Notes: generated from the sequence alone by a model not told the origin. 64,000 bases of DNA from Youngiibacter multivorans (GCF_017873395.1 NZ_JAGGKC010000005.1:1-64000), one strand, 5' to 3'; counted from the stretch's first letter, positions 6,844 through 17,014 are shown. Numbers and translations are program-made.

Positions 6844-9813
6844 CTATATTATATCAGCCTTGCTCACCTTATCGCCGAGCACCACCATGAACACGTTCTT
6901 GCCCCTGGCAGCCCTGTTCTGGAGCTTGATATCCTCCAGAGGCACCTTCTTGTCTGGGAAGCCCTTTGATGAGAGCACAAGCTCCTTCTCATTGGTTACC
7001 ACAGACGCGAAGAATACCCTGTCCTCTTCTTTGAGGTTTATTCCAACGACACCGGAAGCATTCTTTGAAAGCAGTGATATTGACTCGGTCTCGAACCTTA
7101 TGGCCATTCCCTTTTCGGTCACCATCAGCATTGAAGCCGATATGCTGCCCGGGAAGGCTCCCGCGTAAGCGAGACGGTCGTCAGGCTCCTTGAACCTTAT
7201 TACGCTCCCTGACATGGAGTCGCCAAGGAAATCCGATATTGGAGTCCTCTTCACGAGGCCGCCTTCAGTCGCCAGGTATACCTCCCTGTCGTCATAGAGC
7301 TCATCCTCCATTGTGAACACCCCGACTACCCTTTCACCCTTCACCATGTCTCCGTAAAGGTCAGACAGGCTTATGGGCTCCTGAAGGTTTTCGAACAGGT
7401 ACATCGGTATCTTGCAGTATGCGCCGAGGCTTGTCACGGCTACAAGTGAGAGGTATGAAGCTCCTGTCACGTTGTACGTTGACCTCGACCTTCCAGCCCT
7501 CTGCATTACCTTGATTTCACCTTTTTCTGTGACAGTAAGGTTGAACTCCCTTGCCTCATAGTCATTCTCGAAATGTACCCTGGCAATCTCGTCCTGAGGA
7601 GGCAGTGTAAGGAACTGGTCTGGAACTATCATCCTGTCTTTTATCTGAACATCAGCCTCAGGTACTGTGAAGTCAAGTCCCATGGATGTCAGTATCCTGA
7701 CGAACATAGGCTTTTCAGGTATCTCTCCTGAGAGCAGTGAATCCCTTTCAAGGACCCTGTCCTTGTAGGCCTTCGGCAGAAGCTCACCTAAGGTATTGTC
7801 CTCAAGTATTCTTCCCCTCTCAAGCACCACTGCGTATACCTTTTCGTTTTCCTTGAGCTTAAGTCCCGATATCTTGGAATAATTCGTCTTAAAGCTCTCC
7901 AGAAGAGTCCTTTTGAGACCTCCTCTTGATGTCATGAACTTCACAACAGCCTCTTCATCAGGATCCTTTACCGTAAAGGCTGCCACTATCTCTTCATCGG
8001 AAAGGTCTATGCCCTTGACGAACTCATCAAGCCTTTCTCCCTTCTCCTTCCATTTCAGGTCAGGCAGAAGATGCGTCTTAATCTGGTAAAGCATTCCGCT
8101 GGCACCGAAAATGTAGAGCATCTCTTTTGTGTTGCTCTGGACAATGACCCTGCACGAATCACCCTCCCTGTACTCGATGGATGACACGTCAGAGGATACC
8201 CTCTGGAAGTTCTTGAGAGGCAGCCTCTTCAGGAATCCATCCTTGGAAATTGTGACCATGACGTCTTCTTCCACAAGAATGTCGCTGGCATCTATGACCG
8301 CCTCAGTGGCATCAGCGATTATCTCGGTCCTCCTGTCGTCTCCGTAGCTTGCGGAAACCTCCATGAGTTCCTTCTTTATGAGCTTTTTAAGCTCCTTTTC
8401 GCTCTCTATTATCTTTTCAAGTGAAGCTATAAGCTTTTTAAGCTCCCCGTGCTCCTTGATGTATACCTTCAGTTCAAGTCCTGTTAGCCTGTAGAGCATG
8501 AGCTCAAGTATGGCCTGTGCCTGGGGGTCTGTGAATCCGAATTTGGACATGAGGTTCTCAGCTGCATTTGCCCTTGATGTTGACTGCCTGATCGTCTTAA
8601 TGACCTCATCAAGCACATCGATTGCCTTCATGAAGCCTTCGACTATGTGGAACCTCTTCTTTGCCGTATCCAGCTCCTTGAGGGTCCTTCTGGTTATTAT
8701 CTCCTTCTGGTGCTCCACATACTCCTTTATTATCCTCTTGAGCCCCATGGTCTCAGGCTTGCCTTTGGAAAGAGCCACCATGTTGAAGTTGAGGTTTATC
8801 TGGAGATCACACCTCTTGTAAAGGTACAAGAGTATCTTTTCAGCGGTCTGCTCGTCCACGGCCTTCTTGAACTCGATGACGGCCCTTACTCCAGTCCTGT
8901 CTGACTCATCCCTTATGTCGGTTATTGACTCAAGGGCCTTCTGATGCTTCTTGTCCGCAGTCATGTCAGAGATCTGCTGAAGGAGCCTTGCCTTGTTCTT
9001 CCTGTATGGAAATTCGGTAACGACGATGCCAAGTCTTCCGTTTGGAAGCCTTTCGATCACGCACCTGGACCTTAAGGTCACCTTGCCCTCGCCAGTCATA
9101 TAGGCCTGCTTAAGGTCCTCTTCGCCGATGAGGATTCCGCCTGTAGGAAGGTCCGGTCCCTTGACATGCTTCATGAGGCCTTCAGTCGTTATTTCCGGAT
9201 CGTCGATGAAGGCGCAGGTCGCGTCAATGACCTCCCTCATGTTATGGGGAGGAATGTTTGTGGCAAGCCCGACCGCGATTCCGAAGGCTCCATTGACGAG
9301 TAGGTTCGGATATCTTGCGGGAAGCACCACAGGCTCCATTTCCGTATCAGAATAGTTTGGAGTGAAGTCAACAGTATCCTTGTCAATGTCCCTTATCATC
9401 TCGAGGGCTATCTTCGAAAGCCTTGCCTCCGTATACCTCATGGCCGCAGCGCTGTCTCCGTCCATTGAGCCCCAGTTTCCGTGGCCGTCTATAAGAGGTG
9501 CTCTCGTTGTGAAATCCTGTGCAAGTATGACCATTGAGTCGTATACTGATGAATCTCCATGTGGATGGAACTTACCGAGGATGTCTCCGACTATCCTTGC
9601 GGACTTGAAATACGGCCTGTCAGGAAAAGCCTTCAAGAGATAAGTCCCGTAAAGTATCCTCCTGTGCACCGGCTTCAGCCCGTCCCTTACATCAGGAAGA
9701 GCCCTGTCCTTGGCTACCTCCACAGCATAGGGGAGGTAATTGTCGGGCATGGCTTCTTCAAGCGGAACATTTATTATGTTGTTGTCAGTTGGTATGGCAT
9801 TCTTTTTAGACAA
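6844..9813 (-). CDS. parC: DNA topoisomerase IV subunit A (ParC)
   Basis: This 989-aa type IIA topoisomerase A subunit cuts and passes DNA to decatenate chromosomes. The N-terminal winged-helix region includes KFHPHGDSSVYDSM (the quinolone-determining region) and AMRYTEARL, which holds the active-site tyrosine near residue 125. A coiled-coil tower and a C-terminal beta-pinwheel follow. I see no canonical GyrA box (QRRGGKG), and parE lies immediately upstream, which favours ParC over GyrA. The start is TTG 9813 with TAGGAGGT upstream. The 12-nt gap to parE indicates an operon. Confidence 0.85.
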   Translation of the reverse strand: MSKKNAIPTDNNIINVPLEEAMPDNYLPYAVEVAKDRALPDVRDGLKPVHRRILYGTYLLKAFPDRPYFKSARIVGDILGKFHPHGDSSVYDSMVILAQDFTTRAPLIDGHGNWGSMDGDSAAAMRYTEARLSKIALEMIRDIDKDTVDFTPNYSDTEMEPVVLPARYPNLLVNGAFGIAVGLATNIPPHNMREVIDATCAFIDDPEITTEGLMKHVKGPDLPTGGILIGEEDLKQAYMTGEGKVTLRSRCVIERLPNGRLGIVVTEFPYRKNKARLLQQISDMTADKKHQKALESITDIRDESDRTGVRAVIEFKKAVDEQTAEKILLYLYKRCDLQINLNFNMVALSKGKPETMGLKRIIKEYVEHQKEIITRRTLKELDTAKKRFHIVEGFMKAIDVLDEVIKTIRQSTSRANAAENLMSKFGFTDPQAQAILELMLYRLTGLELKVYIKEHGELKKLIASLEKIIESEKELKKLIKKELMEVSASYGDDRRTEIIADATEAVIDASDILVEEDVMVTISKDGFLKRLPLKNFQRVSSDVSSIEYREGDSCRVIVQSNTKEMLYIFGASGMLYQIKTHLLPDLKWKEKGERLDEFVKGIDLSDEEIVAAFTVKDPDEEAVVKFMTSRGGLKRTLLESFKTNYSKISGLKLKENEKVYAVVLERGRILEDNTLGELLPKAYKDRVLERDSLLSGEIPEKPMFVRILTSMGLDFTVPEADVQIKDRMIVPDQFLTLPPQDEIARVHFENDYEAREFNLTVTEKGEIKVMQRAGRSRSTYNVTGASYLSLVAVTSLGAYCKIPMYLFENLQEPISLSDLYGDMVKGERVVGVFTMEDELYDDREVYLATEGGLVKRTPISDFLGDSMSGSVIRFKEPDDRLAYAGAFPGSISASMLMVTEKGMAIRFETESISLLSKNASGVVGINLKEEDRVFFASVVTNEKELVLSSKGFPDKKVPLEDIKLQNRAARGKNVFMVVLGDKVSKADII

Positions 9814-9825
9814 AAGCGAGACCTC

Positions 9826-11766
9826 CTAGAATTCAGCATACTTGTACAGGTAGTTTTTCCTTGGCTCGACAACATCTCCCATGAGCAGCGAGATCATTCT
9901 CTCTGCCTTGGCAGCATCGTCAATGGTTACCCTCAGGAGAGTCCTTGATTCAGGATTAAGCGTGGTGTCCCACAGCTGCTCCGCGTTCATCTCTCCCAGT
10001 CCCTTGTACCTCTGTATCATGAATCCCTTTCCTATGAATTTCTTGGCTTCTTCAAGCTCACTGTCCGAGTAGGCATATCTGTGGACTTCACCATTCTTGC
10101 CATTCTTGTACACCTTGTACAAAGGAGGCTGTGCAAGGTAAAGGTGTCCGTTCGCTATAAGGGGCCTCATATATCTGTACAGATAGGTCATCCAAAGGGT
10201 CCTTATGTGGTAGCCGTCTACATCGGCATCGCTCATGATGATGATCTTGTTGTACTTGAGGTCGCTTAGCCTGAAGTTGTCCAGCGTGCCCGTGCCGATC
10301 GCAGTATTGAATATCCTCAGTTCCTCGGAGCCAAGTACGTTTTCAAGCTTCTGCTTCTCGGTGTTCATTATCTTGCCCTTTGAAGGCATTATGGTCTGGA
10401 ACCGCCTGTCCCTTGCCTGCTTGGCCGACCCGCCAGCGGAATCTCCCTCCACAACTATGAATTCAAGGCTTTCCTTCTCCTTCATGGTGCATACGGCTAT
10501 CTTGCCGGCAAGAGGAGCGGTGCCTTTTCCGACCTTCTTCCTCTCAGCCTCGTTTATCTTCTTTATCTTGTCTCTCCTAAGAGCCGCATCCAGGGCGTTG
10601 GATATGAGCGATGAGGCTATCTCCTTATGGTCCTCTATCCATTCCGAAAACTTCGTGTAGGAGAGGTCGTTCATAAGGGTATATGCCTCATTGTTACCAA
10701 GCTTGTTCTTCGTCTGTCCCTCGAACATCGGGTTGTTGAGCCTTACCTTGACAATGGCTGTCATGCCTTCCCTCAGGTCGTCACCCTCGAAGTCCTTGTC
10801 CTTTACTATTCCAAGCTTCTTTCCCCATTCCTTGAAGGCCCTAGTCATTCCGGTCTTGAAGCCGGACTCGTGGGTACCTGCCTCAGTGGTAGGAATATTG
10901 TTTACGTAGCTTGCGAGAGTCTCCAGCGTGGAATCAGTGAACTGAACGCACACCTCCCCCTGAAGCATCATGTTTCCGATGCTTCTCTCGCCTTCGAAGA
11001 GTATTGGCTCCTGATGGAGAACAGTCTTGGACTCGTTTAGGTAGTCGATGAAGTCAAGGAGTCCTCTTTCGCTGTGGTAGACCTTCTCGTAAGGCTCCTC
11101 TCCCCTCTCATCCCTCAATACAAGGGTTATGCCCTTGTTCTGGAATGAAAGCTCCATCATCCTCTCATCTATGACCTCGAGCTTGAAGTCTATGCTTGAG
11201 AAGACCTCCTTGTCCAGCATGAAGGTCACGCTGGTACCTTCCTTGTCGGTCTTTCCTACTACCTCAAGCTTTGTAACCGGAGTACCCGGCATCTTTCTTT
11301 TGCATTTCTCGTCATATGCGTATTCGAACCTCTGCCTGTGTATCTTTCCGTCCTTATGGACTTCAACCACAAGCCATTCGCTTAGGGCATTGACAACAGA
11401 AGCTCCGACTCCATGAAGTCCGCCTGATGTCTTGTAGTTGTCGTTGTTGAACTTTCCTCCGGTATGGAGCTCAGTATAGACCATCTCCACTCCTGAAATC
11501 TTCTTTACCGGATGTATCCCTACAGGGATTCCCCTGCCGTTGTCCCTTACAGTCACGCTCCTGTCCCTGTTGAGGATGACAGTTGCAATGTCGCCGTATC
11601 CATTGGTTATCTCATCTATTGCATTGTCCAGGATCTCCCAGACGCAGTGATGTATACCCTTCGTCCCGGTGCTTCCTATATACATTCCAGGCCTTACCCT
11701 TACAGGCTCCAGCTTCTCAAGGGAAGTCAGGTCAGTCACGCTGTATGATTTCTTGCTCTCTTCCAT
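9826..11766 (-). CDS. parE: DNA topoisomerase IV subunit B (ParE)
   Basis: This 646-aa ATPase subunit belongs to topoisomerase IV. Visible are the GHKL ATPase motifs (EILDNAIDE, DNGRGIP, GGLHGVGASVVNAL), the transducer QTK loop (EGQTKNKLGN) and the TOPRIM metal site (VVEGDSAGGSAKQ and SDADVDGYHI). The sequence SKGKIMNTEKQ is closer to ParE than to GyrB usage. I take ATG 11766, six codons after the first possible start, because AGGAGG lies just upstream of it. It forms an operon with parC. Confidence 0.88.
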   Translation of the reverse strand: MEESKKSYSVTDLTSLEKLEPVRVRPGMYIGSTGTKGIHHCVWEILDNAIDEITNGYGDIATVILNRDRSVTVRDNGRGIPVGIHPVKKISGVEMVYTELHTGGKFNNDNYKTSGGLHGVGASVVNALSEWLVVEVHKDGKIHRQRFEYAYDEKCKRKMPGTPVTKLEVVGKTDKEGTSVTFMLDKEVFSSIDFKLEVIDERMMELSFQNKGITLVLRDERGEEPYEKVYHSERGLLDFIDYLNESKTVLHQEPILFEGERSIGNMMLQGEVCVQFTDSTLETLASYVNNIPTTEAGTHESGFKTGMTRAFKEWGKKLGIVKDKDFEGDDLREGMTAIVKVRLNNPMFEGQTKNKLGNNEAYTLMNDLSYTKFSEWIEDHKEIASSLISNALDAALRRDKIKKINEAERKKVGKGTAPLAGKIAVCTMKEKESLEFIVVEGDSAGGSAKQARDRRFQTIMPSKGKIMNTEKQKLENVLGSEELRIFNTAIGTGTLDNFRLSDLKYNKIIIMSDADVDGYHIRTLWMTYLYRYMRPLIANGHLYLAQPPLYKVYKNGKNGEVHRYAYSDSELEEAKKFIGKGFMIQRYKGLGEMNAEQLWDTTLNPESRTLLRVTIDDAAKAERMISLLMGDVVEPRKNYLYKYAEF

Positions 11767-11862
11767 AAAAACCTCCTGCACCATCAGCTTTGAACATCTG
11801 TTCTAAAGCCCGCCATATCGATTATACATCATGGCGAAAAAAATTGAAACATCAGTGTCTCC

Positions 11863-12693
11863 CTATTCAAGTATGAAAAGCGAAGCAGAAACCGTCACTG
11901 ATTTGGGAGCCAGAGCACTTTTACCTTCAGTCTTTCCCCAAAGCATTGGAGTCATGAGCAAAAGCTCGTCCCCATGGCCTTCAGCATCGAAGGTGGTACT
12001 TATCCTTTCCCTTGATACTACAGACATGTTCTCTGCCATATGGGCAACAATTTCATCATTCGAGTATTCCTTCAGACCGTATGCTTCCCTGAGCTCAATG
12101 AGATGCTCCCTCTCCGGCACCACCTTAAGCACCTTTCCGCCGGGCTTCAGGACTCTCCTGAATTCCCGGTAGCTTGCCGGTGTAAACATGTTGATGACGA
12201 AATCAAGGCTCTGTTCGGAAAAAGGCAGGCTGCCAAGGTCTGCCACGAAAAACAGTATATCCTTTTCAGTCCGGCCTGCAATTGTAATTCCCCCGCTTGA
12301 GATGTCTATACCCAAAAGGCGTGCCTCAATACCCTTCTCTTTAAGCTTTTCATCCAGGTATTCAAGTCCCGTACCCTCTCCGCAGCCGGCATCAAGGATA
12401 ACAGGCTTACTAATTCCAGACTCCGCCACTGCATCTGCAATCCTGTCAAGGATACCTTCAAAAAGGCCCAGCCTCATGAGCTTGCGCCTTGCTTCAAGCA
12501 TATCTTTGCTGTAGTTTTCTTCGCCGTATCCCAAGACGAAATTGACAGTGCCTTTTTTGGAGAAGTCATAAGTGTGCCCTGACTGGCACTTCAGGCTTCT
12601 CCCCTCAACAGAGAGCTTCCCTCTGCACTTGGGGCATTGGAGGATTCCAAGCTCACTTATCGACTCCATCCTTCTTTCGACCTTCGTTTGCAT
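11863..12693 (-). CDS. rlmA: RlmA-type 23S rRNA (guanine-N1) methyltransferase
   Basis: This protein of about 276 aa has the RlmA layout: an N-terminal zinc site (CPKCRGKL ... LKCQSGHTYDF), the following KKGTVNFV segment, then a Rossmann methyltransferase domain with ILDAGCGEGTG (SAM loop). Homologues methylate G745 or G748 in helix 35 of 23S rRNA; which base this one modifies is not visible. The start is uncertain. A TGGTATAAT extended -10 at 12723-12731 predicts transcription beginning near 12716, so the GTG at 12717 is unlikely and ATG 12693 is preferred; ATG 12669 is also possible. Confidence 0.82.
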   Translation of the reverse strand: MQTKVERRMESISELGILQCPKCRGKLSVEGRSLKCQSGHTYDFSKKGTVNFVLGYGEENYSKDMLEARRKLMRLGLFEGILDRIADAVAESGISKPVILDAGCGEGTGLEYLDEKLKEKGIEARLLGIDISSGGITIAGRTEKDILFFVADLGSLPFSEQSLDFVINMFTPASYREFRRVLKPGGKVLKVVPEREHLIELREAYGLKEYSNDEIVAHMAENMSVVSRERISTTFDAEGHGDELLLMTPMLWGKTEGKSALAPKSVTVSASLFILE

Positions 12694-12867
12694 GCTAAGC
12701 ACCATCCTTCCATTCACCTTAGAATTATACCAGATTCTTGGAACTGAAGAAACAGAAGGCTTTACAGGAGAGCATGCTTAAACAATGCATTGTAAACTAT
12801 TGCAACAATACGTATAATCTAATCAAAGGGCCAGTCTGCATGGACTGGAGGGAAGGGAGTGGTGTCA

Positions 12868-13788
12868 ATGGCTGAAAAGACAAGGCTTGGCCTGGTGGGT
12901 CTCGGATCGATCTGCAAAAAGGCTTATATGCCTGTTCTCCTGAAGGAGAAGGACTGGACGCTTAGCGGCTGCTATTCCAGGTCCGAGGACAAGAGAAAAG
13001 CCTTCGGTGAGGAATACAGGATGAAGGTCTTTGATTCACTGGACGAGATGGCAGAAAATGTTGATGCTGTAGTCATCAACACAAGCACTGACAGCCATTT
13101 CGAGATAGCCTCATACTTCCTTGAAAGAGGCAAGCATGTCCTGATGGACAAGCCCCTTGCTGAAACCGTAGACGAATGCGAAAAGCTGGTACTCACATCT
13201 GTACAGAACAGTGCGACACTTATGGTCACCTATAACAGAAGATTCGCTCCAATGTATCGTTTCCTGAAAGACCACATAACCAGTACTTCCCTCATACGGA
13301 TAGTAAAGAACAGGTCCGGCGGGATCGGACCTAAGGATTTCGAGTTCACCCTTAAGGACGACTACATCCATCTTGTGGATACTGCACGGTGGCTTTTTGA
13401 CGGCAAGCTGATCCTTGTCGACGGAGAGCTTGCGGTAAACAGCGAAAATCAGCTCATTTACGCAGAACACTTTTTCAGGAGCCCGGAGGGCTGCAGGATA
13501 CAGACGATAATGCACAGGGATTCCGGGCTTGACCGCGAGATCCTTGAGGTCGTAACGGAAGGGACAACCTTCAGGGTCCTGGACATGTCGGTCCTTGAAA
13601 CTGAGAAGGATGGAAGCCTCAAAACGGAGTATCCTTCACCATGGAACACCCCTGAAAGGATGAAAGGCTTCGAGGATGCTATACTCCATTTCTTTGCAGT
13701 CCTTAACCGTGAAAAGGAGCCTGTCTCCAACGGAAAGGAAGCACTCGCAACCCAGAGGATCATAGACAGCATAGTAAAGTCCTACTAA
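12868..13788 (+). CDS. Gfo/Idh/MocA family oxidoreductase
   Basis: This 306-aa cytoplasmic NAD(P)-dependent dehydrogenase has an N-terminal Rossmann fold (LGLVGLGSICKKAYMPVL) and the family MDKPLAET motif (canonical EKP, here DKP) near residue 92. The C-terminal alpha/beta domain is shorter than in many sugar dehydrogenases. The substrate is unknown. The start is ATG 12868, because GGGAAGGGAG is well spaced from it; two GTG codons lie just upstream. It stands alone between divergent and convergent neighbours, with its own terminator. Confidence 0.85.
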   Translation: MAEKTRLGLVGLGSICKKAYMPVLLKEKDWTLSGCYSRSEDKRKAFGEEYRMKVFDSLDEMAENVDAVVINTSTDSHFEIASYFLERGKHVLMDKPLAETVDECEKLVLTSVQNSATLMVTYNRRFAPMYRFLKDHITSTSLIRIVKNRSGGIGPKDFEFTLKDDYIHLVDTARWLFDGKLILVDGELAVNSENQLIYAEHFFRSPEGCRIQTIMHRDSGLDREILEVVTEGTTFRVLDMSVLETEKDGSLKTEYPSPWNTPERMKGFEDAILHFFAVLNREKEPVSNGKEALATQRIIDSIVKSY

Positions 13789-13790
13789 AA

Positions 13791-13833
13791 GACAGTGGCT
13801 CCGGAAAATCTAACCGGAGCCACTGTCTTCTTA
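13791..13833 (+). terminator. Terminator after Gfo/Idh gene
   Basis: A 14-bp stem (GACAGTGGCTCCGG / CCGGAGCCACTGTC) with a 9-nt loop begins 3 nt after the stop codon. The trailing T-run is weak (TTCTT). Confidence 0.75.
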
Positions 13834-13909
13834 GTTATACCCGTTTCGTATCTTGGAGGGAACACGAAAAAGAAAATCTATATATACGCCTGTGTCGGCG
13901 CTGCAAAAT

Positions 13910-15535
13910 TCATGATATTTTATCATACCTTCTTCTCTTCCTGACAAGAAGTACGACAAGGAAAACTGCCATGGCGATAGCAAGACCTGCAGCAATCCAG
14001 CTGTTTCTGCTGTTATCCGTTAAGGCCGCTGCAGGAGCAGAAGCTTCTCTGTTCCTGTAATCCATTCGAGCATCAAATGGAACCCCCTTGTCGTTACCAC
14101 CGTTACGTCCACCCTGCATTCCTCCTGCAGAGCCGTTGCCGCCGTTAGCTGAAGGCTTTTCACCACTAAGCTGAAGCGCAATGTTCTCAGCCATGCTGAA
14201 GGCTGCAAGCTTTAACCTGATAGGGCTCCCCTGCATCATCCCTCCCTGCATATCCTTGCCTGGAGCTCCATTCCCGCCTGGCAGCCTTCCTTCAGGAACA
14301 ATTGCCTTAGGTACCTGCATATCTGTTTCCACCATATCAGCCTGAAGTCCTTCAAGGTCCTCTTCTGTGACATCGCTTATGTTCTCCTGATATTCCTCGT
14401 AGGTAAAGAACGCAGTAGGATCAGTCCTTACAAGTTCCCCGATGAGGCTGTCAAGCTCTTTTATCCTCTTCCCAAGATATTCCTCAGTAAGGTAGCTGTC
14501 AGCCATCTCCTCAAGGTATCCATGATACCTTTCGAGATATTCCCTGTTACTTAAAAGCACCTTTACAAGAGGTCTCGAGGAAAGGCTTCCCTGCACCGGC
14601 TCGTCTATGTATACCGATGAGGCAGATGAAGCTCCCATGCCGAAGCCCCCGAAGGACATGTTATAGTCCCAGGGGAGAATCGTGAACTTCCCGTCCACCT
14701 CGTAAAGGTAGTAGTTGTGTCCGAAATTTCCCAGGTAGCTGTCGAAGTTCATAAGTGCTGTATTCGCTGCAATGTATCTTAGCGCACTGTCCACATCGAG
14801 GTACTTCTCAATGTCAACGCCTGATTCTATAGAATTCAGCAGATCCGTTACCTTTCCGAAGTCGTAATCCTCCTTGTTGGTCTTTATCTCAAGACCTGTG
14901 TAGCTTGCTTCATTATCATCCAGGTAGGCTAGCGTGTTTCCGTCAGATTTGTACAAGTCACCATCGGCGTACTCAAAATTCCTCTCAAGATATGGTTCAA
15001 GAATACTTTCCACCGCTAGATAGAGACCAAAATACTCACCGTTAATCGAGACCTTCGCATACGAGAAGAGTGGAACCTTCAATCCGAACTTTTCCATTAT
15101 CTCATAGGAAAGGAACTCCCTCATGTACGAAGGGTCGGAATACATGTTGTTGAGATTCAGCTGCAGGTCATCCCCAAGCTCGACCTTGAAGCTGTACCTT
15201 TCACCACCGGACCTTGAGACAGATGACAGGCTTGAATTCCCCTTGGTCCTTATCTTCACTCCGGAATAAGTATCACCGTTTATGGTAATGTCTGCAGATC
15301 TGTATTCTTCCTCAGCTGCGTTTTGAAGCATGTCAGAAAGCAGCTCTTCATCGATCGTAATATCCACTTCCATTACGGCATCCCTCTGGAAATAGCTGTC
15401 AGATGGAATCTCAGAAGCTTCAGCTGCAAAGCTCTCAAATGGGAGGGAAAGTAAGACGAGTACTGAGGCAGCTATGAGCAGAATGCTCATGAGAAGGTCT
15501 TTCAGCATATTCCTCCTGTCTGCCCTCTCCATCAT
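13910..15535 (-). CDS. CotH-family kinase-like membrane protein
   Basis: This 541-aa protein has an N-terminal signal/anchor helix (about residues 12-35), a CotH domain starting at about residue 50 (EVDITIDEELLSDM ... IRTKGNSS) with the active-site-like ILPWDYNMSFGG near residue 290, a Gly/Asn/Met-rich linker (about 405-500), and a C-terminal helix followed by RKRRR. CotH proteins of spores are secretory-pathway-type protein kinases; here the domain faces outside the membrane. Its ATG overlaps the stop of the DUF4956 gene. The VTC-DUF4956-CotH order is a recurring cassette whose function is poorly defined. Confidence 0.85.
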   Translation of the reverse strand: MMERADRRNMLKDLLMSILLIAASVLVLLSLPFESFAAEASEIPSDSYFQRDAVMEVDITIDEELLSDMLQNAAEEEYRSADITINGDTYSGVKIRTKGNSSLSSVSRSGGERYSFKVELGDDLQLNLNNMYSDPSYMREFLSYEIMEKFGLKVPLFSYAKVSINGEYFGLYLAVESILEPYLERNFEYADGDLYKSDGNTLAYLDDNEASYTGLEIKTNKEDYDFGKVTDLLNSIESGVDIEKYLDVDSALRYIAANTALMNFDSYLGNFGHNYYLYEVDGKFTILPWDYNMSFGGFGMGASSASSVYIDEPVQGSLSSRPLVKVLLSNREYLERYHGYLEEMADSYLTEEYLGKRIKELDSLIGELVRTDPTAFFTYEEYQENISDVTEEDLEGLQADMVETDMQVPKAIVPEGRLPGGNGAPGKDMQGGMMQGSPIRLKLAAFSMAENIALQLSGEKPSANGGNGSAGGMQGGRNGGNDKGVPFDARMDYRNREASAPAAALTDNSRNSWIAAGLAIAMAVFLVVLLVRKRRRYDKIS

Positions 15536-16203
15536 GCCGCATACTCTCCGTTGAAGCTTACCAGGGATGCGTTCCTTACTCCCCTGATGGCTGTCAGCTC
15601 ATTCACGAATGATGTGTCGCTTCCCTTGATCCTCACCTCGAATATCAGCTCCATATCGCCTTTGGACATGGTCTTGGACTTGAGCCTTACCTTGTCGAAC
15701 CTCTTCTTGAGAAGCTCAGACACGCTTACCTCCGCAAGCTCACCGTCAAGGTCAACAAGCAGTATGTACGGGGACTCCTTGGAGCTCTGTGACTCAAATG
15801 CCACCAGTACCCCGCCTATTATTATGGAAGCCATCAGTGCCAGTGGGAGCAGTCCTGCGCCGAGGACTATGCCTCCTCCGATTGCCCAGAAAAGGAAAAC
15901 AAGGTCAAGAGGATCCTTTATGGCTGTCCTGAATCTCACAATCGACAGCGCACCGACCATTCCAAGGGACAGCACCACATTGGAGGTGACTGCCAGTATG
16001 ACGAAGGTAGTGAGCATGGTCAGCAGGACAAGCGAGGTGTTGAATGGCTTCGAGTACATGACACCCGCAAAGGTCTTCCTGTATACGGTATAGATGAACA
16101 TGCCGAGAAGGAATGACGCACCCAGTGCTATGGCTGCATCGACTATGGAAAAGGCCGTAACCTGCTCAAGAAAGCTCGATTTCAATATGTCTTCAAAATT
16201 CAT
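15532..16203 (-). CDS. DUF4956 family membrane protein
   Basis: This 223-aa protein has four predicted membrane segments in its first ~130 residues, including VLSLGMVGALSIVRFRTAIKDP, the hallmark stretch of DUF4956. A soluble ACT-like C-terminal domain begins at YILLVDLDG. The biochemical function is unknown. ATG 16203 is chosen because CGGAG is correctly spaced from it; an ATG three codons upstream is too close. It is coupled to the downstream CotH gene by overlap and lies 31 nt after the VTC gene, so the three are probably one transcript. Confidence 0.85.
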   Translation of the reverse strand: MNFEDILKSSFLEQVTAFSIVDAAIALGASFLLGMFIYTVYRKTFAGVMYSKPFNTSLVLLTMLTTFVILAVTSNVVLSLGMVGALSIVRFRTAIKDPLDLVFLFWAIGGGIVLGAGLLPLALMASIIIGGVLVAFESQSSKESPYILLVDLDGELAEVSVSELLKKRFDKVRLKSKTMSKGDMELIFEVRIKGSDTSFVNELTAIRGVRNASLVSFNGEYAA

Positions 16204-16234
16204 GGTTAACATCTCCGTTCAAAATATGATATTT

Positions 16235-16918
16235 CTAACCCCACATGAGCCTGCCGGCCATGTATTTGGAGTTTGATGTGCTCATGGTCTCGTTGACCTG
16301 GACAAGGTCACGTATAAGCTCCGGCAGGAAGTTGTCGAATTTGACCTCAAGCACGCATTTGCCTTCACCGTCCTCGATCATAGGCAGGTCATCAGAAAAG
16401 AAGTCCGAAACATCCCTAGAGGTCCTTATGTTGTAATCAAGGGTTACCCTGACATTTCCAGGCCTGAATGTATATGCCTCCCGTTCATAGATGACGATTG
16501 ACTTGGGCTTAAGGAACTTTGTCCTTGCCTTGACGTAGAAGTCGAGAAGCAGCGGATCTTTCTTGTCTCTCAGAAACCCGATGCTTCCTTTCATGATCGA
16601 CACAGCTTCATCCTTTGTCAGCCTTGCGCTCAGCTTGTAGCCCTTCGACCCTTCCTTCACCTTCTTCTCCAGCCTTATGAAGCTTAGGTCTTGGTTGTAG
16701 TACCTTATCCTGAACTTCTCGCGTGAAGGTGCTCCGTCTATCTTCTCCTTCAACGCCTCGTCATAAAGTGAATCAAAGTACAGGCTCTTTATGATATAGG
16801 GCTTTCCCTTTGAGTTCTCATCCATTTCAAGGATCCTGTTAAGCCTCGAGCTAAGTGACGCCCTGGCCGCCTGTGATATTATATGCTTGAATTCGTTCCT
16901 GTAGCATCTTTCCTCCAC
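16235..16918 (-). CDS. VTC-domain (polyphosphate polymerase-like) protein
   Basis: This 227-aa protein carries a triphosphate-tunnel VTC domain: YRNEFKHII near the N-terminus, SLYFDSLYDEALKEK, REKFRIRYYN, the FIRLEKKVKEG strand with tunnel Lys/Glu residues, and CVLEVKFDNFLPE near the C-terminus. In yeast, Vtc4 makes polyphosphate from ATP. In bacteria this domain commonly travels with DUF4956 and CotH proteins, and its substrate is not established. The start is GTG 16918 with GGGAGGGGAG upstream. It is the first gene of the cassette, downstream of a terminated two-component system. Confidence 0.83.
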   Translation of the reverse strand: MEERCYRNEFKHIISQAARASLSSRLNRILEMDENSKGKPYIIKSLYFDSLYDEALKEKIDGAPSREKFRIRYYNQDLSFIRLEKKVKEGSKGYKLSARLTKDEAVSIMKGSIGFLRDKKDPLLLDFYVKARTKFLKPKSIVIYEREAYTFRPGNVRVTLDYNIRTSRDVSDFFSDDLPMIEDGEGKCVLEVKFDNFLPELIRDLVQVNETMSTSNSKYMAGRLMWG

Positions 16919-17014
16919 TCTTCTCCCCTCCCTTTACCTTCTATGATCATTCTACCCCTTAGGTCAGTATCGAATCCCCGTAAATATTGCGTAAATTTCA
17001 TGTAAAATTCCCGC

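Noticed and set aside
5481..6900. An nrfH gene beside nrfA
   Set aside because: No tetraheme or membrane-anchored c-type protein frame exists on either side.
6844..11766. Reading the topoisomerase pair as gyrB-gyrA
   Set aside because: No GyrA box is seen, the B subunit has ParE-like residues, and no dnaA/recF origin region is present.
13910..15535. CotH as evidence for spore coat function here
   Set aside because: This protein has a signal and a C-terminal membrane helix and sits with VTC/DUF4956, not with coat genes, so a coat role is unsupported.
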